A stretch of DNA of 64,000 nucleotides, from NCBI RefSeq assembly GCF_014836675.1, contig NZ_JACSQK010000001.1:144234-208233 (forward strand), read 5' to 3'. This document shows positions 1-9,348 of the stretch, piece by piece. The first letter of the stretch is position 1. Each line of letters begins with the position of its first letter. This DNA comes from Comamonas avium. Lineage in GTDB: Bacteria; Pseudomonadota; Gammaproteobacteria; Burkholderiales; Burkholderiaceae_C. The position numbers and the translations under genes are program-made. Under the pieces are notes generated by a model. The model did no database searches. It had not been told where the DNA came from and saw only the letters and a list, made by a program, of their open reading frames with translations.

Positions 1-1
1 C

Positions 2-853
2 GCTGGTGTGCCCAATGACCCCGGCATGCACGTGCACCTGACGTTTGACCCGCAAGAAAGCGTGGCCGCGCCTTTCGTTAACGTGGCTGCCAAGCCCCGT
101 GTGGCGGTGCTGCGCGAGCAGGGCGTGAATTCGCACGTGGAAATGGCCTACGCCTTCACCGAAGCAGGCTTTGAAGCCGTGGACGTGCACATGACCGACC
201 TGCAGTCGGGCCGTGCCCAGCTGGCAGACTTTGCCGGCGTGGTGGCCTGCGGTGGCTTCAGCTATGGCGACACACTGGGTGCCGGTATTGGCTGGGCGCG
301 CTCCATCACGTTCAACGATCGCCTGTCCGAGCAGTTCCAGGCCTTCTTTGGCCGCACCGACACCTTCGGTCTGGGCGTGTGCAACGGCTGCCAGATGTTT
401 GCCGAGCTGGCCGATATCATCCCCGGCGCGCAAGACTGGCCACGCTTTACGCAAAACCAGAGCAACCGCTTTGAAGCGCGTCTGAGCATGGTGCAAGTGC
501 TGGAGTCGCCCAGCCTGTTCCTGCAGGGCATGGCCGGCTCGCGCCTGCCGATTGCGGTGGCACACGGTGAGGGGTACGCCAACTTCAAGTTCCGTGGCAA
601 CCCCGATCAGGTCATTGGCGCAATGCGTTATGTAGACAACTTTGGTCAGCCGACCGAGCAGTACCCGTTCAACCCCAACGGCTCCGCCGGTGGCCTGACC
701 GCTGTGACCACGCAAGACGGCCGCTTCACTGCCATGATGCCGCACCCTGAGCGTGTGTTCCGCAACGTGCAGATGAGCTGGACATCGGGCGACAAGTCGC
801 AGTTCAGCCCCTGGATGCAAGTGTGGCGCAACGCCCGCAAGTGGCTGGGTTAA
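2..853 (+). CDS. purL: Phosphoribosylformylglycinamidine synthase, C-terminal part (5' end outside window)
   Basis: This is the C-terminal glutamine amidotransferase domain of FGAM synthase, which makes formylglycinamidine ribotide in step 4 of de novo purine synthesis and supplies ammonia from glutamine. The frame is open from the window edge; the GTG at position 8 is an internal valine, not a start. The nucleophile cysteine lies in [11 protein letters not shown] (about 367-399). The His/Glu pair of the class I amidotransferase triad is in MPHPERVF near the end. FGAM synthase of this type is a single chain of about 1300 residues, so roughly a fifth is seen. It ends in a TAA followed by a strong terminator. 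Identification is firm. Confidence 0.95.
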   Translation, partial: AGVPNDPGMHVHLTFDPQESVAAPFVNVAAKPRVAVLREQGVNSHVEMAYAFTEAGFEAVDVHMTDLQSGRAQLADFAGVVACGGFSYGDTLGAGIGWARSITFNDRLSEQFQAFFGRTDTFGLGVCNGCQMFAELADIIPGAQDWPRFTQNQSNRFEARLSMVQVLESPSLFLQGMAGSRLPIAVAHGEGYANFKFRGNPDQVIGAMRYVDNFGQPTEQYPFNPNGSAGGLTAVTTQDGRFTAMMPHPERVFRNVQMSWTSGDKSQFSPWMQVWRNARKWLG

Positions 854-878
854 ACGTTAGGCGCTGAGGGCGCAGTCC

Positions 879-909
879 AAAAAGGCTCTGCAATCGCAGA
901 GCCTTTTTT
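879..909 (+). terminator. Rho-independent terminator of purL
   Basis: A 13-nt stem (AAAAAGGCTCTGC paired with its complement) has a 4-nt loop and ends in a T-run, 25 nt after the purL stop. Confidence 0.9.
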
Positions 910-931
910 ATGGATGCTGGATAAAAATAAG

Positions 932-1007
932 AGCTTGTAGCGCTTACCCAATGGTGGTTTCAGATATAAAACTATCTAAAAGTGTTATAGGGTAAGCGAT
1001 GTAAGCT
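932..1007. repeat. 76-bp palindromic intergenic repeat, copy 1
   Basis: Imperfect palindrome running from AGCT to AGCT. The outer arms are AGCTTGTAGCGCTTACCC and GGGTAAGCGATGTAAGCT. The centre carries the core AGATATAAAACTATCT at 963-978. It shares exact length, arm ends and core with copies at 17113, 38050 and 60894. It lies in the gap after purL. Confidence 0.85.
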
Positions 1008-1298
1008 ATTATTTTGTTTTTGTGTATGGCCGCACTGCTTGGGCGCTTGCAACTGCGCAGGAGGGTTTGTTCACCCCTGTCTGCGGCCTGTTTTTGCTGC
1101 GAGCTGGGCTTTGTGCGTCTTCCGGTTTACAGGGGAGCTCGTTTTGATGCTTCGTAGGCAGTGCGCAGCTTTCGTCTGGCCGTGCCCACTGTCTTGCTGA
1201 TCAGGCCATGGCTCGATGGCTGCAATTGGCCATCAGCAGTCCTTGTCCTTGCGGCCACAATTGCACGTAACTTAATCTTCATTGGCGAGAGACAACGC

Positions 1299-1778
1299 AT
1301 GATCCCACCAAAGTGGAGACCTCCGGCACACATCAAAGTCAAAGCACTTGGACTGCACTGGCGAGAAGACAAGCTCCTTGCTGCAGAGGTCTTTGATGAC
1401 CAGGGCCGCCTTCAAGGTGTTCGCCCGCTTGGAGGCAGTATCGAGTTCGGCGAGCAATGGCAATCCGCACTCATGCGCGAATTCAAAGAGGAGCTGAGCG
1501 TTGACGTTGAAATAAAAGGCTCTCCCCTGATCATGGAGAATATTTACACCCATGAAGGAGAGGTCGGCCATGAAGTCCTTTTCATTTGCGAAGTAGTGTT
1601 CAGTACCGCCATGTTCAGGCAGCACAGCAGCATCGAGTTCCATGAAGACAGCGGAACACCATGTACTGCAAGATGGTTTGATCTGGCGGAACTCGATTTG
1701 CCAGGCGGGCCTGCACTTTTCCCAGCAGGCCTTAAGACAGCGCTTCAAGGCTGGCTGCGTAGCTCATCTAATACCTGA
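1299..1778 (+). CDS. Nudix hydrolase
   Basis: Predicted Nudix pyrophosphohydrolase of about 159 residues acting on a nucleoside diphosphate-X type substrate that cannot be named. The Nudix box is complete: G-x5-E-x7-REFKEEL in the segment starting GSIEFGE, with the metal-binding glutamates of REFKEEL. The frame is open further upstream to a non-ATG codon at 1161, but the ATG at 1299 is preferred because it has a GAGAGA-type ribosome site and gives a normal family length. The residues upstream look non-coding. It is followed at 83 bp by a P-loop gene in the same direction, possibly one transcript. Confidence 0.8.
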   Translation: MIPPKWRPPAHIKVKALGLHWREDKLLAAEVFDDQGRLQGVRPLGGSIEFGEQWQSALMREFKEELSVDVEIKGSPLIMENIYTHEGEVGHEVLFICEVVFSTAMFRQHSSIEFHEDSGTPCTARWFDLAELDLPGGPALFPAGLKTALQGWLRSSSNT

Positions 1779-1861
1779 ATGGAGTCGACCATAAACAGCC
1801 GGCGCCCAGGCTTGGCACGCGTTCTCAGCGACTGGCAGTGATGTAAAAGCAAAGGACAACG

Positions 1862-2398
1862 ATGCGCTATTTGGTGATTGGCACAAGTGGGGCGGGCAAG
1901 TCTACCTTTGCTAAGAAACTGGCAGTTCAGACTCAGTGCCCCTACATTGAATTGGATTCTTACTACTGGGGGCCAGGCTGGCAGGCAGTTGCACCCGAGC
2001 AGTTCAAGCGTTGCGTGGTTGAAGCGACGCAAGGAACACGCTGGATAGCCGATGGCAACTACAGCGCTGTCCGAGAGGTGCTCTGGTCACGAGCCACGCA
2101 TGTTGTGTGGCTCAACTACAGCCAATTTACGGTATTTTCTCGCTTGCTCTGGCGCACTCTCAGCCATGGCATCACTGGCAAGCGCCTGTCGCACGGAAAC
2201 CGTGAGTCGCTGCGCATGGCGCTCTTTTCCAAAGACTCGATACTTCTGTGGTCACTGTCTAGCTATGCAAAAAACCAGTCAAAGTTTGCGGCTCTGCGCA
2301 AGCATGAAGATTTTTTGCATCTCCAGTGGGTAGAGATAACCAAGCCTTTAGAGGCCAGGGCGTTCCTCAAGTCGATCGCTTCTTCACCAGAGCGCTGA
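1862..2398 (+). CDS. P-loop kinase-like protein (adenylate kinase/FlaR-like family)
   Basis: Small P-loop NTPase of 178 residues with Walker A GTSGAGKST at residues 7-15. The overall pattern matches the adenylate-kinase-like proteins often annotated as DNA topology modulation protein FlaR: an acidic/aromatic ELDSYYWGPGW segment after beta-2, then a WIADGNY motif. The substrate is unknown; these proteins are thought to phosphorylate small molecules. An AAGGA ribosome site lies 5 nt before the ATG. It sits 83 bp after the Nudix gene. The following 167 bp before the leuA stop show nothing clear. Confidence 0.75.
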   Translation: MRYLVIGTSGAGKSTFAKKLAVQTQCPYIELDSYYWGPGWQAVAPEQFKRCVVEATQGTRWIADGNYSAVREVLWSRATHVVWLNYSQFTVFSRLLWRTLSHGITGKRLSHGNRESLRMALFSKDSILLWSLSSYAKNQSKFAALRKHEDFLHLQWVEITKPLEARAFLKSIASSPER

Positions 2399-2565
2399 CA
2401 AGGCTTGATATCCACTGTCTTGCGGCAGCCAAGTCTTTCAATGACCACTTTAGAGTGGCTCGGCTGTCGGCTCAGGGGGGGCGATCTGCAGCTGTTGCCA
2501 TCCGGCCCCAGGAGCAGTCGCTAGAACTGTCCCTCACTGTCAGGTGAAGGACAGTAAAAGTAGCC

Positions 2566-4233
2566 TTAACTGGCGCAGTGGCTCAATCTCATCGCCGCGT
2601 TGAGGACCGCAAGCACCGAAGCTTTCACAATATTGGCATCTTTTCCAGCACCGAATCTGGAACCCGCTACACCTGCGCAGCTCGCTTCAACAATCGCCAC
2701 AGCGCATGCCTGCGCCCCTGTGCCCAAGCTTCGCTCCTCATAGCTGTCGATGCGTATGGGCAGATTCAGCGCTGCAACGGTGGCAGCGATTGGGCCATTG
2801 CCAGTACCAATGCTCGTCTGGGGCTGGCCTTGTTCATTCAACCACTGCAGTTCAATCCCTTGCCCGCTAGCATCTTCAAATAGCCGGTGGCTGATGTATT
2901 GCATCGACCCAGCGTTCGTGCAGGGTGCCAAATAGGTGCTCTGAAATACATCCCAGATCTGGTGACTGGACAGTTCCGTTTCACTGGCATCAGCCATCGC
3001 CTGAACAATGGAGCTGAATTCAATCTGCATACGCCTTGGCATCACAATGCCATGGTCGCGTTGCATAAGGTAGGCAATCCCTCCCTTACCGGACTGGCTG
3101 TTGACCCGGACAATGCTGTCGTAAGTACGACCCAGATCTTTGGGATCTACAGGCAGGTAAGGCACCCGCCACAGCGCACCAGGCTTTTGCGCCGCAAAAC
3201 CTTTGGCAATTGCATCTTGGTGAGAGCCTGAGAACGCTGTGAACACCAGGTCGCCGGCATAGGGATGGCGTGGATGGATTGGCAACGCAGTGCATTCTTC
3301 CGCAATGCGTGCCAGGCCGGAAATGTCGGAAAAATCCAACCCTGGCGCAATGCCCTGGGTGTAGAGGTTCAAAGCCAGCGTCACCACATCCAGATTGCCA
3401 CTTCGCTCGCCGTTTCCAAACAAGCAGCCTTCAACGCGCTGCGCACCAGCCAGTACAGCCTGCTCCGCGCAGGCCACGCCTGTGCCTCGATCATTGTGCG
3501 GATGGACCGACAGCACGACGTGTTCGCGCCGAGCCAGGTGCCTGCTCATCCATTCAATTTGGTCTGCAAACACATTGGGAGTAGACACCTCGACGGTGGT
3601 TGGCAGGTTGATGATCACTGGCCGCTGCGGCCCCGCATTCCATGCAGCAATGGCTGCGTTGCACACTTGCAGTGATACCTCCAGTTCTGCCATGCAAAAG
3701 GTCTCGGGCGAATACTGCAGCACCCATTCGGTTTGCGGGTGCTCTTGTGTCAGCCGTTTAAGCAGCTGAACGTGGTGCTCCACCATCGTGATGATCTGTG
3801 GCACCTCCATGCCAAAGACAATTTCTCGAAACGCTGGCGCAATTGCGTTGTACAGATGAACGATTACACGGCGCGCTCCAGCTACGCTTTGCACGGTGGT
3901 GGCGATTAGATCTTCACGCAATTGCGTAATAACCATCGGTGTCACGTCATCAGGAATCAAGTGCGCATCGATCAAGTGACGCACGATGTCAAAGTCTGTT
4001 TGCGAGGCCGACGGAAAACCTACTTCAATTTCCTTGAAACCTATGCGCACAAGCTCTTGAAACAGCCGCAGCTTGCGCTCGCGGTTCATGGGTTCAAACA
4101 ATGCCTGGTTGCCATCACGCAAGTCGGTGGATAACCAAGTCGGAGCTTTTGTCAGCGTGCGCGATGGCCATTGGCGATCAGGCAAGTTAACGACAGGAAA
4201 GGCGCGGTATTTTTCACAGGGATTAGCCAGCAT
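2566..4233 (-). CDS. leuA: 2-isopropylmalate synthase
   Basis: Condenses acetyl-CoA with 2-ketoisovalerate, the first committed step of leucine synthesis. The 555-residue length fits the longer LeuA subgroup with an N-terminal extension. The HMGL-type TIM barrel begins with DLRDGNQ (R39, D40), and the metal ligands are in HPHNDRG around residue 245. A flexible region and the C-terminal leucine-binding regulatory domain follow, ending about residue 550. The gene stands alone rather than in an ilv operon, so a second LeuA may exist elsewhere. The 271-bp gap to the divergent AraC gene is available for control. No leucine-rich leader peptide was found there. Confidence 0.93.
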   Translation of the reverse strand: MLANPCEKYRAFPVVNLPDRQWPSRTLTKAPTWLSTDLRDGNQALFEPMNRERKLRLFQELVRIGFKEIEVGFPSASQTDFDIVRHLIDAHLIPDDVTPMVITQLREDLIATTVQSVAGARRVIVHLYNAIAPAFREIVFGMEVPQIITMVEHHVQLLKRLTQEHPQTEWVLQYSPETFCMAELEVSLQVCNAAIAAWNAGPQRPVIINLPTTVEVSTPNVFADQIEWMSRHLARREHVVLSVHPHNDRGTGVACAEQAVLAGAQRVEGCLFGNGERSGNLDVVTLALNLYTQGIAPGLDFSDISGLARIAEECTALPIHPRHPYAGDLVFTAFSGSHQDAIAKGFAAQKPGALWRVPYLPVDPKDLGRTYDSIVRVNSQSGKGGIAYLMQRDHGIVMPRRMQIEFSSIVQAMADASETELSSHQIWDVFQSTYLAPCTNAGSMQYISHRLFEDASGQGIELQWLNEQGQPQTSIGTGNGPIAATVAALNLPIRIDSYEERSLGTGAQACAVAIVEASCAGVAGSRFGAGKDANIVKASVLAVLNAAMRLSHCAS

Positions 4234-4504
4234 GGGAGCCTCGATATAGGTGGACTAAGTTGCTGAGTTTCCTGCTCCAAGGAGCTGGCTAATGTCGGGA
4301 TCTGGGGAACCCAGCTTGGGACGATTCGCAAACGCATGCGGACAGACCCCGATCCAATGACAGGGCTGGTAGGCATAGCGAAAACGTGTGCGAAAAGTTC
4401 ACTGGAAAAGACTTGTGTAAAGCAATGCCCGCACTTTAGACTTTCTTGAAAGAGGTATCTATCAAAAAATACCCATTCGTTTTATCAATTTGGACATTTA
4501 ACTT

Positions 4505-5341
4505 ATGGGCTTTGCTTCACCAGATCGCCAGGGACACGCGCTTGAGCCATGCCAAGCACAGACAGCTTCAGACCTGCCTGTCTCGGGTGTCGTGGAGTGC
4601 TACCCCGCAGCCCATGTCGTGCCCCCGCATAGCCATCCGCATGGGCACTTAATTTATGCATCTACCGGAGTCTTGCTCGTCAAGGCGGCTACCGGGCAAT
4701 GGCTGGTCCCACCCACCACCGCGGTGTGGCTGCGCCCCTGCGTTGAACACGAGCTCATGGCAATGACTGCAGTCACCGCACATGGCATCTTCATTGCCGA
4801 GCACATCGCAAAAGAGCTGCCGCAGATGGATTGCGTCGTGAACGTATCGCCTCTGATGCGCGAAATCATCTCGGCCCTGGTCAACGGGCCTCTTGAGCCA
4901 CCTTTGCAGCTGCGTGATGCACTTTTAGGTCAACTGCTTGTGCAAGAGTTGAAAACGGTAGGGCACCTGCCGTTTTATTTGCCGTGGCCCGATGACCAGC
5001 AGATGAGTGAAGTTTGCGAATACCTGATGCGACACCCCTCACATGCAAACAATGCCGACAGCATTGCTCAGCGCTATGCAATGACTTCCAAGACCCTGCA
5101 TCGCCGCTTTTTGAAAAGTACGGGCATGAATTTCGGGCAATGGCGTCAAAAGATGCGCTTAATCAAGTCCATCGAGATGCTGCTGCAGGGAAGGGCAATC
5201 ATCACTGTCGCAGCCCAAAGCGGCTACGACAGTCATAGCGCCTACTGCGTGGCGTTTAAAAAGACCTTCGGCTGTCCTCCCTCTGAGTTCATCGCAGCGG
5301 CGCGAAACATCAAAAACAATGCACAAGAAATGTCCCCCTAG
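4505..5341 (+). CDS. AraC-family transcriptional regulator
   Basis: 278 residues. The N-terminal half is a small beta-barrel (cupin-type) sensor; PPHSHPHGHLIYASTG near residues 40-55 is typical. The C-terminal half (about 170-270) carries the two HTH motifs of AraC/XylS proteins, including the SQSGYDSHSAYCVAFKKTFG-like second helix region with the usual F-x-x-x-F-G-x-x-P signature. It is transcribed away from leuA and converges on phnX. Its target is unknown. Nothing ties it to leucine or phosphonate beyond position. No clear ribosome site precedes the ATG. Confidence 0.85.
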   Translation: MGFASPDRQGHALEPCQAQTASDLPVSGVVECYPAAHVVPPHSHPHGHLIYASTGVLLVKAATGQWLVPPTTAVWLRPCVEHELMAMTAVTAHGIFIAEHIAKELPQMDCVVNVSPLMREIISALVNGPLEPPLQLRDALLGQLLVQELKTVGHLPFYLPWPDDQQMSEVCEYLMRHPSHANNADSIAQRYAMTSKTLHRRFLKSTGMNFGQWRQKMRLIKSIEMLLQGRAIITVAAQSGYDSHSAYCVAFKKTFGCPPSEFIAAARNIKNNAQEMSP

Positions 5342-5380
5342 GGCGGCTTTTCATCACTGCATTTGGCAAAAAGCAGCCCT
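5340..5380. terminator. Possible bidirectional terminator between araC-type gene and phnX
   Basis: Imperfect inverted repeat AGGGCGGCTTTT / AAAAAGCAGCCCT with a 16-nt loop, placed between convergent genes. It has one bulge and no long T-run, so it is only a candidate. Confidence 0.35.
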
Positions 5381-5482
5381 CAAGGGCATCTCTGGAGAGG
5401 CGGTTTCCAGGCTGGTTGCAGCCGTTTAACTTCGAAGCGGCCAGTGACTGCGCACGCGCCAGGCAGTCACTGAACCCTGATG

Positions 5483-6349
5483 TTAGCCAGCAGGCGCTTC
5501 ACCTCGGCGCATACGTTCGCAGATGTCTGCCAAGACCGTCGGCAAGTCCGCAATACTCCTCACAACGTAATGCGCGCCCGATTTTTGAAGCTTGGCCTCA
5601 GCCACAGCCACTCTGGCATTGATTTCAGCGGTTGGAGCCTTCGAGTATTCCTCGGCGCTGTAGCCAACTTCGTTTCCGGACAAGCTTAAGCCAACAGTCC
5701 ACATGCCAGCATTAAGTCCTTCTTCAATACCGGGGACAGTGTCATCCACCTTCACGCAGGCACGCACATTGCTGATGCCCAAGGCCAGCACATTGGCCAG
5801 CGCCATATAGGGGCCGGGGCGGCCACCTGAGGATAGTTCATCACCAGCGACAACATGGTCTGCACAGATGCCGGCCTTGGCGGCCTGGGGCAGCAGCTGA
5901 TTGAGAACTTCCCGGGGATAGCCAGAGCATGAGCCCACTTTCAGGCCATTGGCACGCAGCCATTGCAGCACTTGCACGGCCCCGTCAATTGGCGCAGAAA
6001 ACTCTCCCACCTTGGCAATTTGCATGGGCATAAAGCGCGCGTAGATATCGTCCACATCAGCATTGCTTGGATTACGCCCAAACTTGCTGCTCCACTGCGC
6101 TGCAATACTAGGGTCTTGCAGCAGTTGATGGATATGGTCCCACTTGGACAAACCCATTGGCCCTCGCGCTTGTGTCAGCGTAATGGTGATACCAAATGTC
6201 GAAAATGCTTCTACAAAAATCTGCGTAGGTGCCAGTGAACCAAAATCGACCAGTGTCCCGGCCCAGTCAAAAATGACAGCTTGTAAAGGAGAGAGATCAA
6301 CCGCTTGTGTGTCGAGCGTTTGAATTTCTGCGGCAGTGATGGCGTTCAT
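5483..6349 (-). CDS. phnX: Phosphonoacetaldehyde hydrolase (phosphonatase)
   Basis: HAD-superfamily enzyme that cleaves the C-P bond of phosphonoacetaldehyde to acetaldehyde and phosphate. With the ATG at 6349 (288 residues; GAGAA ribosome site) the nucleophile is D28 in FDWAGT. The Schiff-base lysine specific to this family is K69 in MGLSKWDHI. The later HAD motifs are SCSGYPREVL and VKVDDTVPGIEEG. A longer frame from a TTG at 6388 lacks support. It is the last gene of the phosphonate cluster, 45 bp after the alcohol dehydrogenase. No 2-aminoethylphosphonate transaminase (phnW) accompanies it, so phosphonoacetaldehyde probably comes from another reaction or an unlinked gene. Confidence 0.93.
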   Translation of the reverse strand: MNAITAAEIQTLDTQAVDLSPLQAVIFDWAGTLVDFGSLAPTQIFVEAFSTFGITITLTQARGPMGLSKWDHIHQLLQDPSIAAQWSSKFGRNPSNADVDDIYARFMPMQIAKVGEFSAPIDGAVQVLQWLRANGLKVGSCSGYPREVLNQLLPQAAKAGICADHVVAGDELSSGGRPGPYMALANVLALGISNVRACVKVDDTVPGIEEGLNAGMWTVGLSLSGNEVGYSAEEYSKAPTAEINARVAVAEAKLQKSGAHYVVRSIADLPTVLADICERMRRGEAPAG

Positions 6350-6394
6350 GGATGGTTCTCTTGAAAAATCAAATTGTGGTGAAGGCAATAGCTA

Positions 6395-7501
6395 TCAGGC
6401 ACTTGCCAATCTGCAGATAAAGTTGCGACCTCGCGGGCCGTTTGCGGCTTTGTGGAGCATTTTTTTCCATGCACCCGGCTCGATCCCGTAATGCGTGGGA
6501 TCTGTTGCAACACCGAGCTTTTGCAAGAAGTTGCACAGGCGTTTTTTGGCAATTGCCGGCTCGATGGTGTTGAAGATGGACAGCAGCGCTGCATCAACCT
6601 GCGCATCACTGCCTAAGGCCATCTCCAGCACTAACGGCAAGCTAAATGAGCAAGCGATACCGTGCGGTACACCGTGCTGCAGCGTGATGTCGTAAGACAG
6701 TGAATGCGCCAGCGCCGTTTTGGTGTTGGAGAATGCGAGCCCGGCCAGCAAAGCGGCCTGAGCCATGTCGCTTCGAAGCTGCACATTGCACAGATCGTCC
6801 ATCAAGGCAGGTAGCGTCGCCATCACTTGGCGGGCAGCTTGCACCGCCAGCGATATGGAAACGGGGTTGCGATTGACGTTCCAGATCGACTCCAGTGCAT
6901 GCGACAGCGCATCCAGCCCCGAGGCCAGGGTCGCACCGGCAGGCAAGCTGCGCATCAACCCAGCATCAATGATGGCGGCCTCAGGCCAGGTGCATGCTTG
7001 ATGCAGTGAATGCTTGCGCCCGCCTGCTTGGTCCCAGATGGTGGCCCAAGGCGTGACTTCGCTGCCAGTACCTGCCGTTGTCGGGATAGCGATCAATGCC
7101 TTGTGTGCATTGGTTTGACTGGTCGCTGGTAATTGGCCTGCCTGTTCAAGCACCTCCAGCAATTGTTCAAACTTGCCGCTGGGGGTTGCGCACAACAATG
7201 CCTTCGCAGAGTCAATGGCACTGCCGCCACCTAAGGCCACGATGACAGGTACATCTGCATGCTCACGCTGCACTTGCTCATACAACGGAGCCAGCCATTG
7301 GACATCCGGGTTGGGGGCAATGGTGTCGATGACTCCGTGCAATTGCTCGCCGACCAGCTGCTGGGTACGTTCTATCATCCCGAGTTCATGCGCTTCAGGA
7401 AACGTCACCAGAATGCAGCTGCGACCTGCAAGCAATGCAGGCAATTTATCCAGGCTGTTGATGCCTGCAGTGACGTTTACGGGGTTGTGATACTTCCACA
7501 C
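6395..7501 (-). CDS. Phosphonate-associated iron-containing alcohol dehydrogenase
   Basis: Type III (iron-dependent) alcohol dehydrogenase of 368 residues. ALGGGSAIDSAKA is the NAD-binding loop, PTTAGTGSEVT follows it, and the metal-ligand region GLDALSHALE and HGVPHGIACS supplies the histidines. It resembles the subfamily named for its genomic link to phosphonate genes (TIGR03405 in established classification). The likely reaction interconverts 2-hydroxyethylphosphonate and phosphonoacetaldehyde with NAD. That is an inference from its place directly before phnX. Translation begins at GTG. It is separated from phnE by 132 bp containing a short hairpin (7591-7613). Confidence 0.85.
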   Translation of the reverse strand: MWKYHNPVNVTAGINSLDKLPALLAGRSCILVTFPEAHELGMIERTQQLVGEQLHGVIDTIAPNPDVQWLAPLYEQVQREHADVPVIVALGGGSAIDSAKALLCATPSGKFEQLLEVLEQAGQLPATSQTNAHKALIAIPTTAGTGSEVTPWATIWDQAGGRKHSLHQACTWPEAAIIDAGLMRSLPAGATLASGLDALSHALESIWNVNRNPVSISLAVQAARQVMATLPALMDDLCNVQLRSDMAQAALLAGLAFSNTKTALAHSLSYDITLQHGVPHGIACSFSLPLVLEMALGSDAQVDAALLSIFNTIEPAIAKKRLCNFLQKLGVATDPTHYGIEPGAWKKMLHKAANGPRGRNFICRLASA

Positions 7502-7633
7502 GGTCAGAGTCTTTTCAAATATTGAGGATGCAATTGGCCCTGTGCGCTGGAGCTGAGTGCACAGAAAGCTAATTTTTTGATGGATTGAATGTGGTGCTTC
7601 GATTGCGCACCACTGAATGCGCAGTGGGCCAAA

Positions 7634-8473
7634 TCAGTGGCGTGCGCCTTGCTGAATTCGATTGCGCAGCCAGTTGGATGCCATGTCTGCGGCAATCACC
7701 ATCACCGTGATCACGATGATGCAGGTCGCTGTTTCCTGATAGCGAAACAGCTTGAGGCTGCTGACCAGCTCAAAGCCCAAGCCACCGGCTCCTACCATGC
7801 CGAGCACCGTGGCTGAGCGCAGATTGACCTCGAAGCGGTAGAGCACCACCGCGATCCAAGCGGTAATGACTTGAGGTACGACGCCAAAGGCGATGACCTG
7901 AAGCTGGCTGGCACCTGCACTTCGCAGTGCTTGCAGCGGACCGTCGTCAATTTCTTCAATTGCTTCGGCAAAAAATTTACCCAGCATGCCCATGCCGTGC
8001 AGGGCCAACGCCAGCACACCTGGAAACGGACCCAACCCCACCGCTGAGACAAACACCAAAGCCAAAATCAGTTCATTGATACTGCGTACCACGTTCATGA
8101 ATTGGCGAGTTACCCTGCGAAGCCAGTGCCAGCTGTGAAGATTGCTCGCCGCGATAAATGACAGAGGCAAGGCGAGCAATACACTCAGTAAAGTCCCCCA
8201 GATGGCAATTTGAATCGTCTCCATGGCTGGGGCCCACAGACGCGGCAAGATGCTCCAGTCAGGCGGCACCGATCGGGACAGAAAGTCCCCAATCTGTGGC
8301 ATGCCACCAGCCAGTTCGCTCCAGCTCATCTGCGCACCACCTGCGCTCCAGTGCAACAGCCAGCCAATACCCAATGCCAAGGCAGCATAGGTGAGCCAGC
8401 TGCCCGTCGTTTCAGGGCGGCCTGCCGTCCAAACCCAGCGGGCATTTGTCTTATGTAAACGTGGCGCTTGCAT
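7634..8473 (-). CDS. phnE: Phosphonate ABC transporter permease
   Basis: Inner membrane permease of the phosphonate importer, 279 residues from the ATG at 8473. That ATG overlaps the phnC stop by one base (TGATG), a sign of translational coupling. About six hydrophobic segments can be seen. The cytoplasmic EAA loop that docks on the ATPase is the stretch beginning EAIEEIDDGPLQALRSAG. It works with PhnC and PhnD. A longer reading frame up to 8533 lies inside phnC and is not needed. There is one permease gene only, as is usual for PhnCDE. Confidence 0.92.
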   Translation of the reverse strand: MQAPRLHKTNARWVWTAGRPETTGSWLTYAALALGIGWLLHWSAGGAQMSWSELAGGMPQIGDFLSRSVPPDWSILPRLWAPAMETIQIAIWGTLLSVLLALPLSFIAASNLHSWHWLRRVTRQFMNVVRSINELILALVFVSAVGLGPFPGVLALALHGMGMLGKFFAEAIEEIDDGPLQALRSAGASQLQVIAFGVVPQVITAWIAVVLYRFEVNLRSATVLGMVGAGGLGFELVSSLKLFRYQETATCIIVITVMVIAADMASNWLRNRIQQGARH

Positions 8474-9348
8474 CACAACGCCCTCTCGGTAGCAGCCACT
8501 GCGTGTGCCGCATTGGCAGTGGCGGGCATCCATTTTCCTGCGCAGTAGGCAGGTACGTGTTCGTGAGGATAAGGTCGAGGTTGCACCCCATCCATCGCCG
8601 GCATGGAGCTGGATTGCACATCGGTCGTGTGATAAATCGCATCCAATGCAGCCGCATTCAGGGCAGCGGGTACATCGTTAAAGACCATGCGTCCCTGCGC
8701 CAGCCCCACAACACGATCACCGAACTCTTTGGCGTAATCGACCTGGTGCAGATTGCAAACCACGGCGATGCCCATTTCTCGTGTGGCATCCCTGAGGTAC
8801 TGCAAGACGCTGCGGGCTGTCTTTGGGTCCAAGCTTGCCACTGGCTCATCAGCCAAGATCACATTTGGCTGTTGTGCCAGCGCCCGGGCAATGCCTACGC
8901 GCTGCATTTGCCCGCCCGATAATGCCTGGGTGCGTTGATCAGCTTTGTTGATCAATCCGACGCGCTCTAAACACTGGTCAGCCAGCACGATATCGCTGTG
9001 CCTGAACATCTGCATCATTGAAGCAAACGTGCCAACCTGTCCCAGACGACCCGTCAATACGTTCTTGCGTACCGACAGTCGCGGCACAAGGTTGTGGTGC
9101 TGGAAGACCATCGCAACATGACGTGCCAATTCGCGGCGCGAGTGCTTTTGCATCAAGTCAATTCCACCGACTTGCAGCGTACCGCTGTCGGCTCGGTTGA
9201 GTCCATTCATACAACGCAGCAGCGTCGATTTACCAGCACCGGAGAGGCCCAGCATGACCACAAACTCACCGGCTTTCACATCCAGGTCGATGCCATGCAG
9301 CACGTGGTTGCTGCCATAACTCTTGCGCAAGTTACGGATCGTGATCAT
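8473..9348 (-). CDS. phnC: Phosphonate ABC transporter ATP-binding protein
   Basis: ATPase subunit with Walker A GLSGAGKST (about residues 34-42), signature LSGGQMQRVGIARAL and Walker B VILADEPVASLDP, followed by the switch histidine in NLHQVDYA. At 291 residues it is longer than a typical PhnC because of a C-terminal tail of about 40-50 residues after the family core; the tail has no recognised domain. Its ATG overlaps the phnD stop by four bases (ATGA), and its own stop overlaps the phnE start. Confidence 0.93.
   Translation of the reverse strand: MITIRNLRKSYGSNHVLHGIDLDVKAGEFVVMLGLSGAGKSTLLRCMNGLNRADSGTLQVGGIDLMQKHSRRELARHVAMVFQHHNLVPRLSVRKNVLTGRLGQVGTFASMMQMFRHSDIVLADQCLERVGLINKADQRTQALSGGQMQRVGIARALAQQPNVILADEPVASLDPKTARSVLQYLRDATREMGIAVVCNLHQVDYAKEFGDRVVGLAQGRMVFNDVPAALNAAALDAIYHTTDVQSSSMPAMDGVQPRPYPHEHVPAYCAGKWMPATANAAHAVAATERAL

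Noticed and set aside
8..853. Stand-alone glutamine amidotransferase starting at GTG 8
   Set aside because: The frame is open to the window edge and the sequence is the C-terminal part of the single-chain purL enzyme.
856..862. GTTAGGC, like an integron attC core
   Set aside because: The matching partner and the rest of an attC site are missing; a chance heptamer.
1161..1298. N-terminal extension of the Nudix gene
   Set aside because: It begins at a non-ATG codon without ribosome site and does not resemble the Nudix family.
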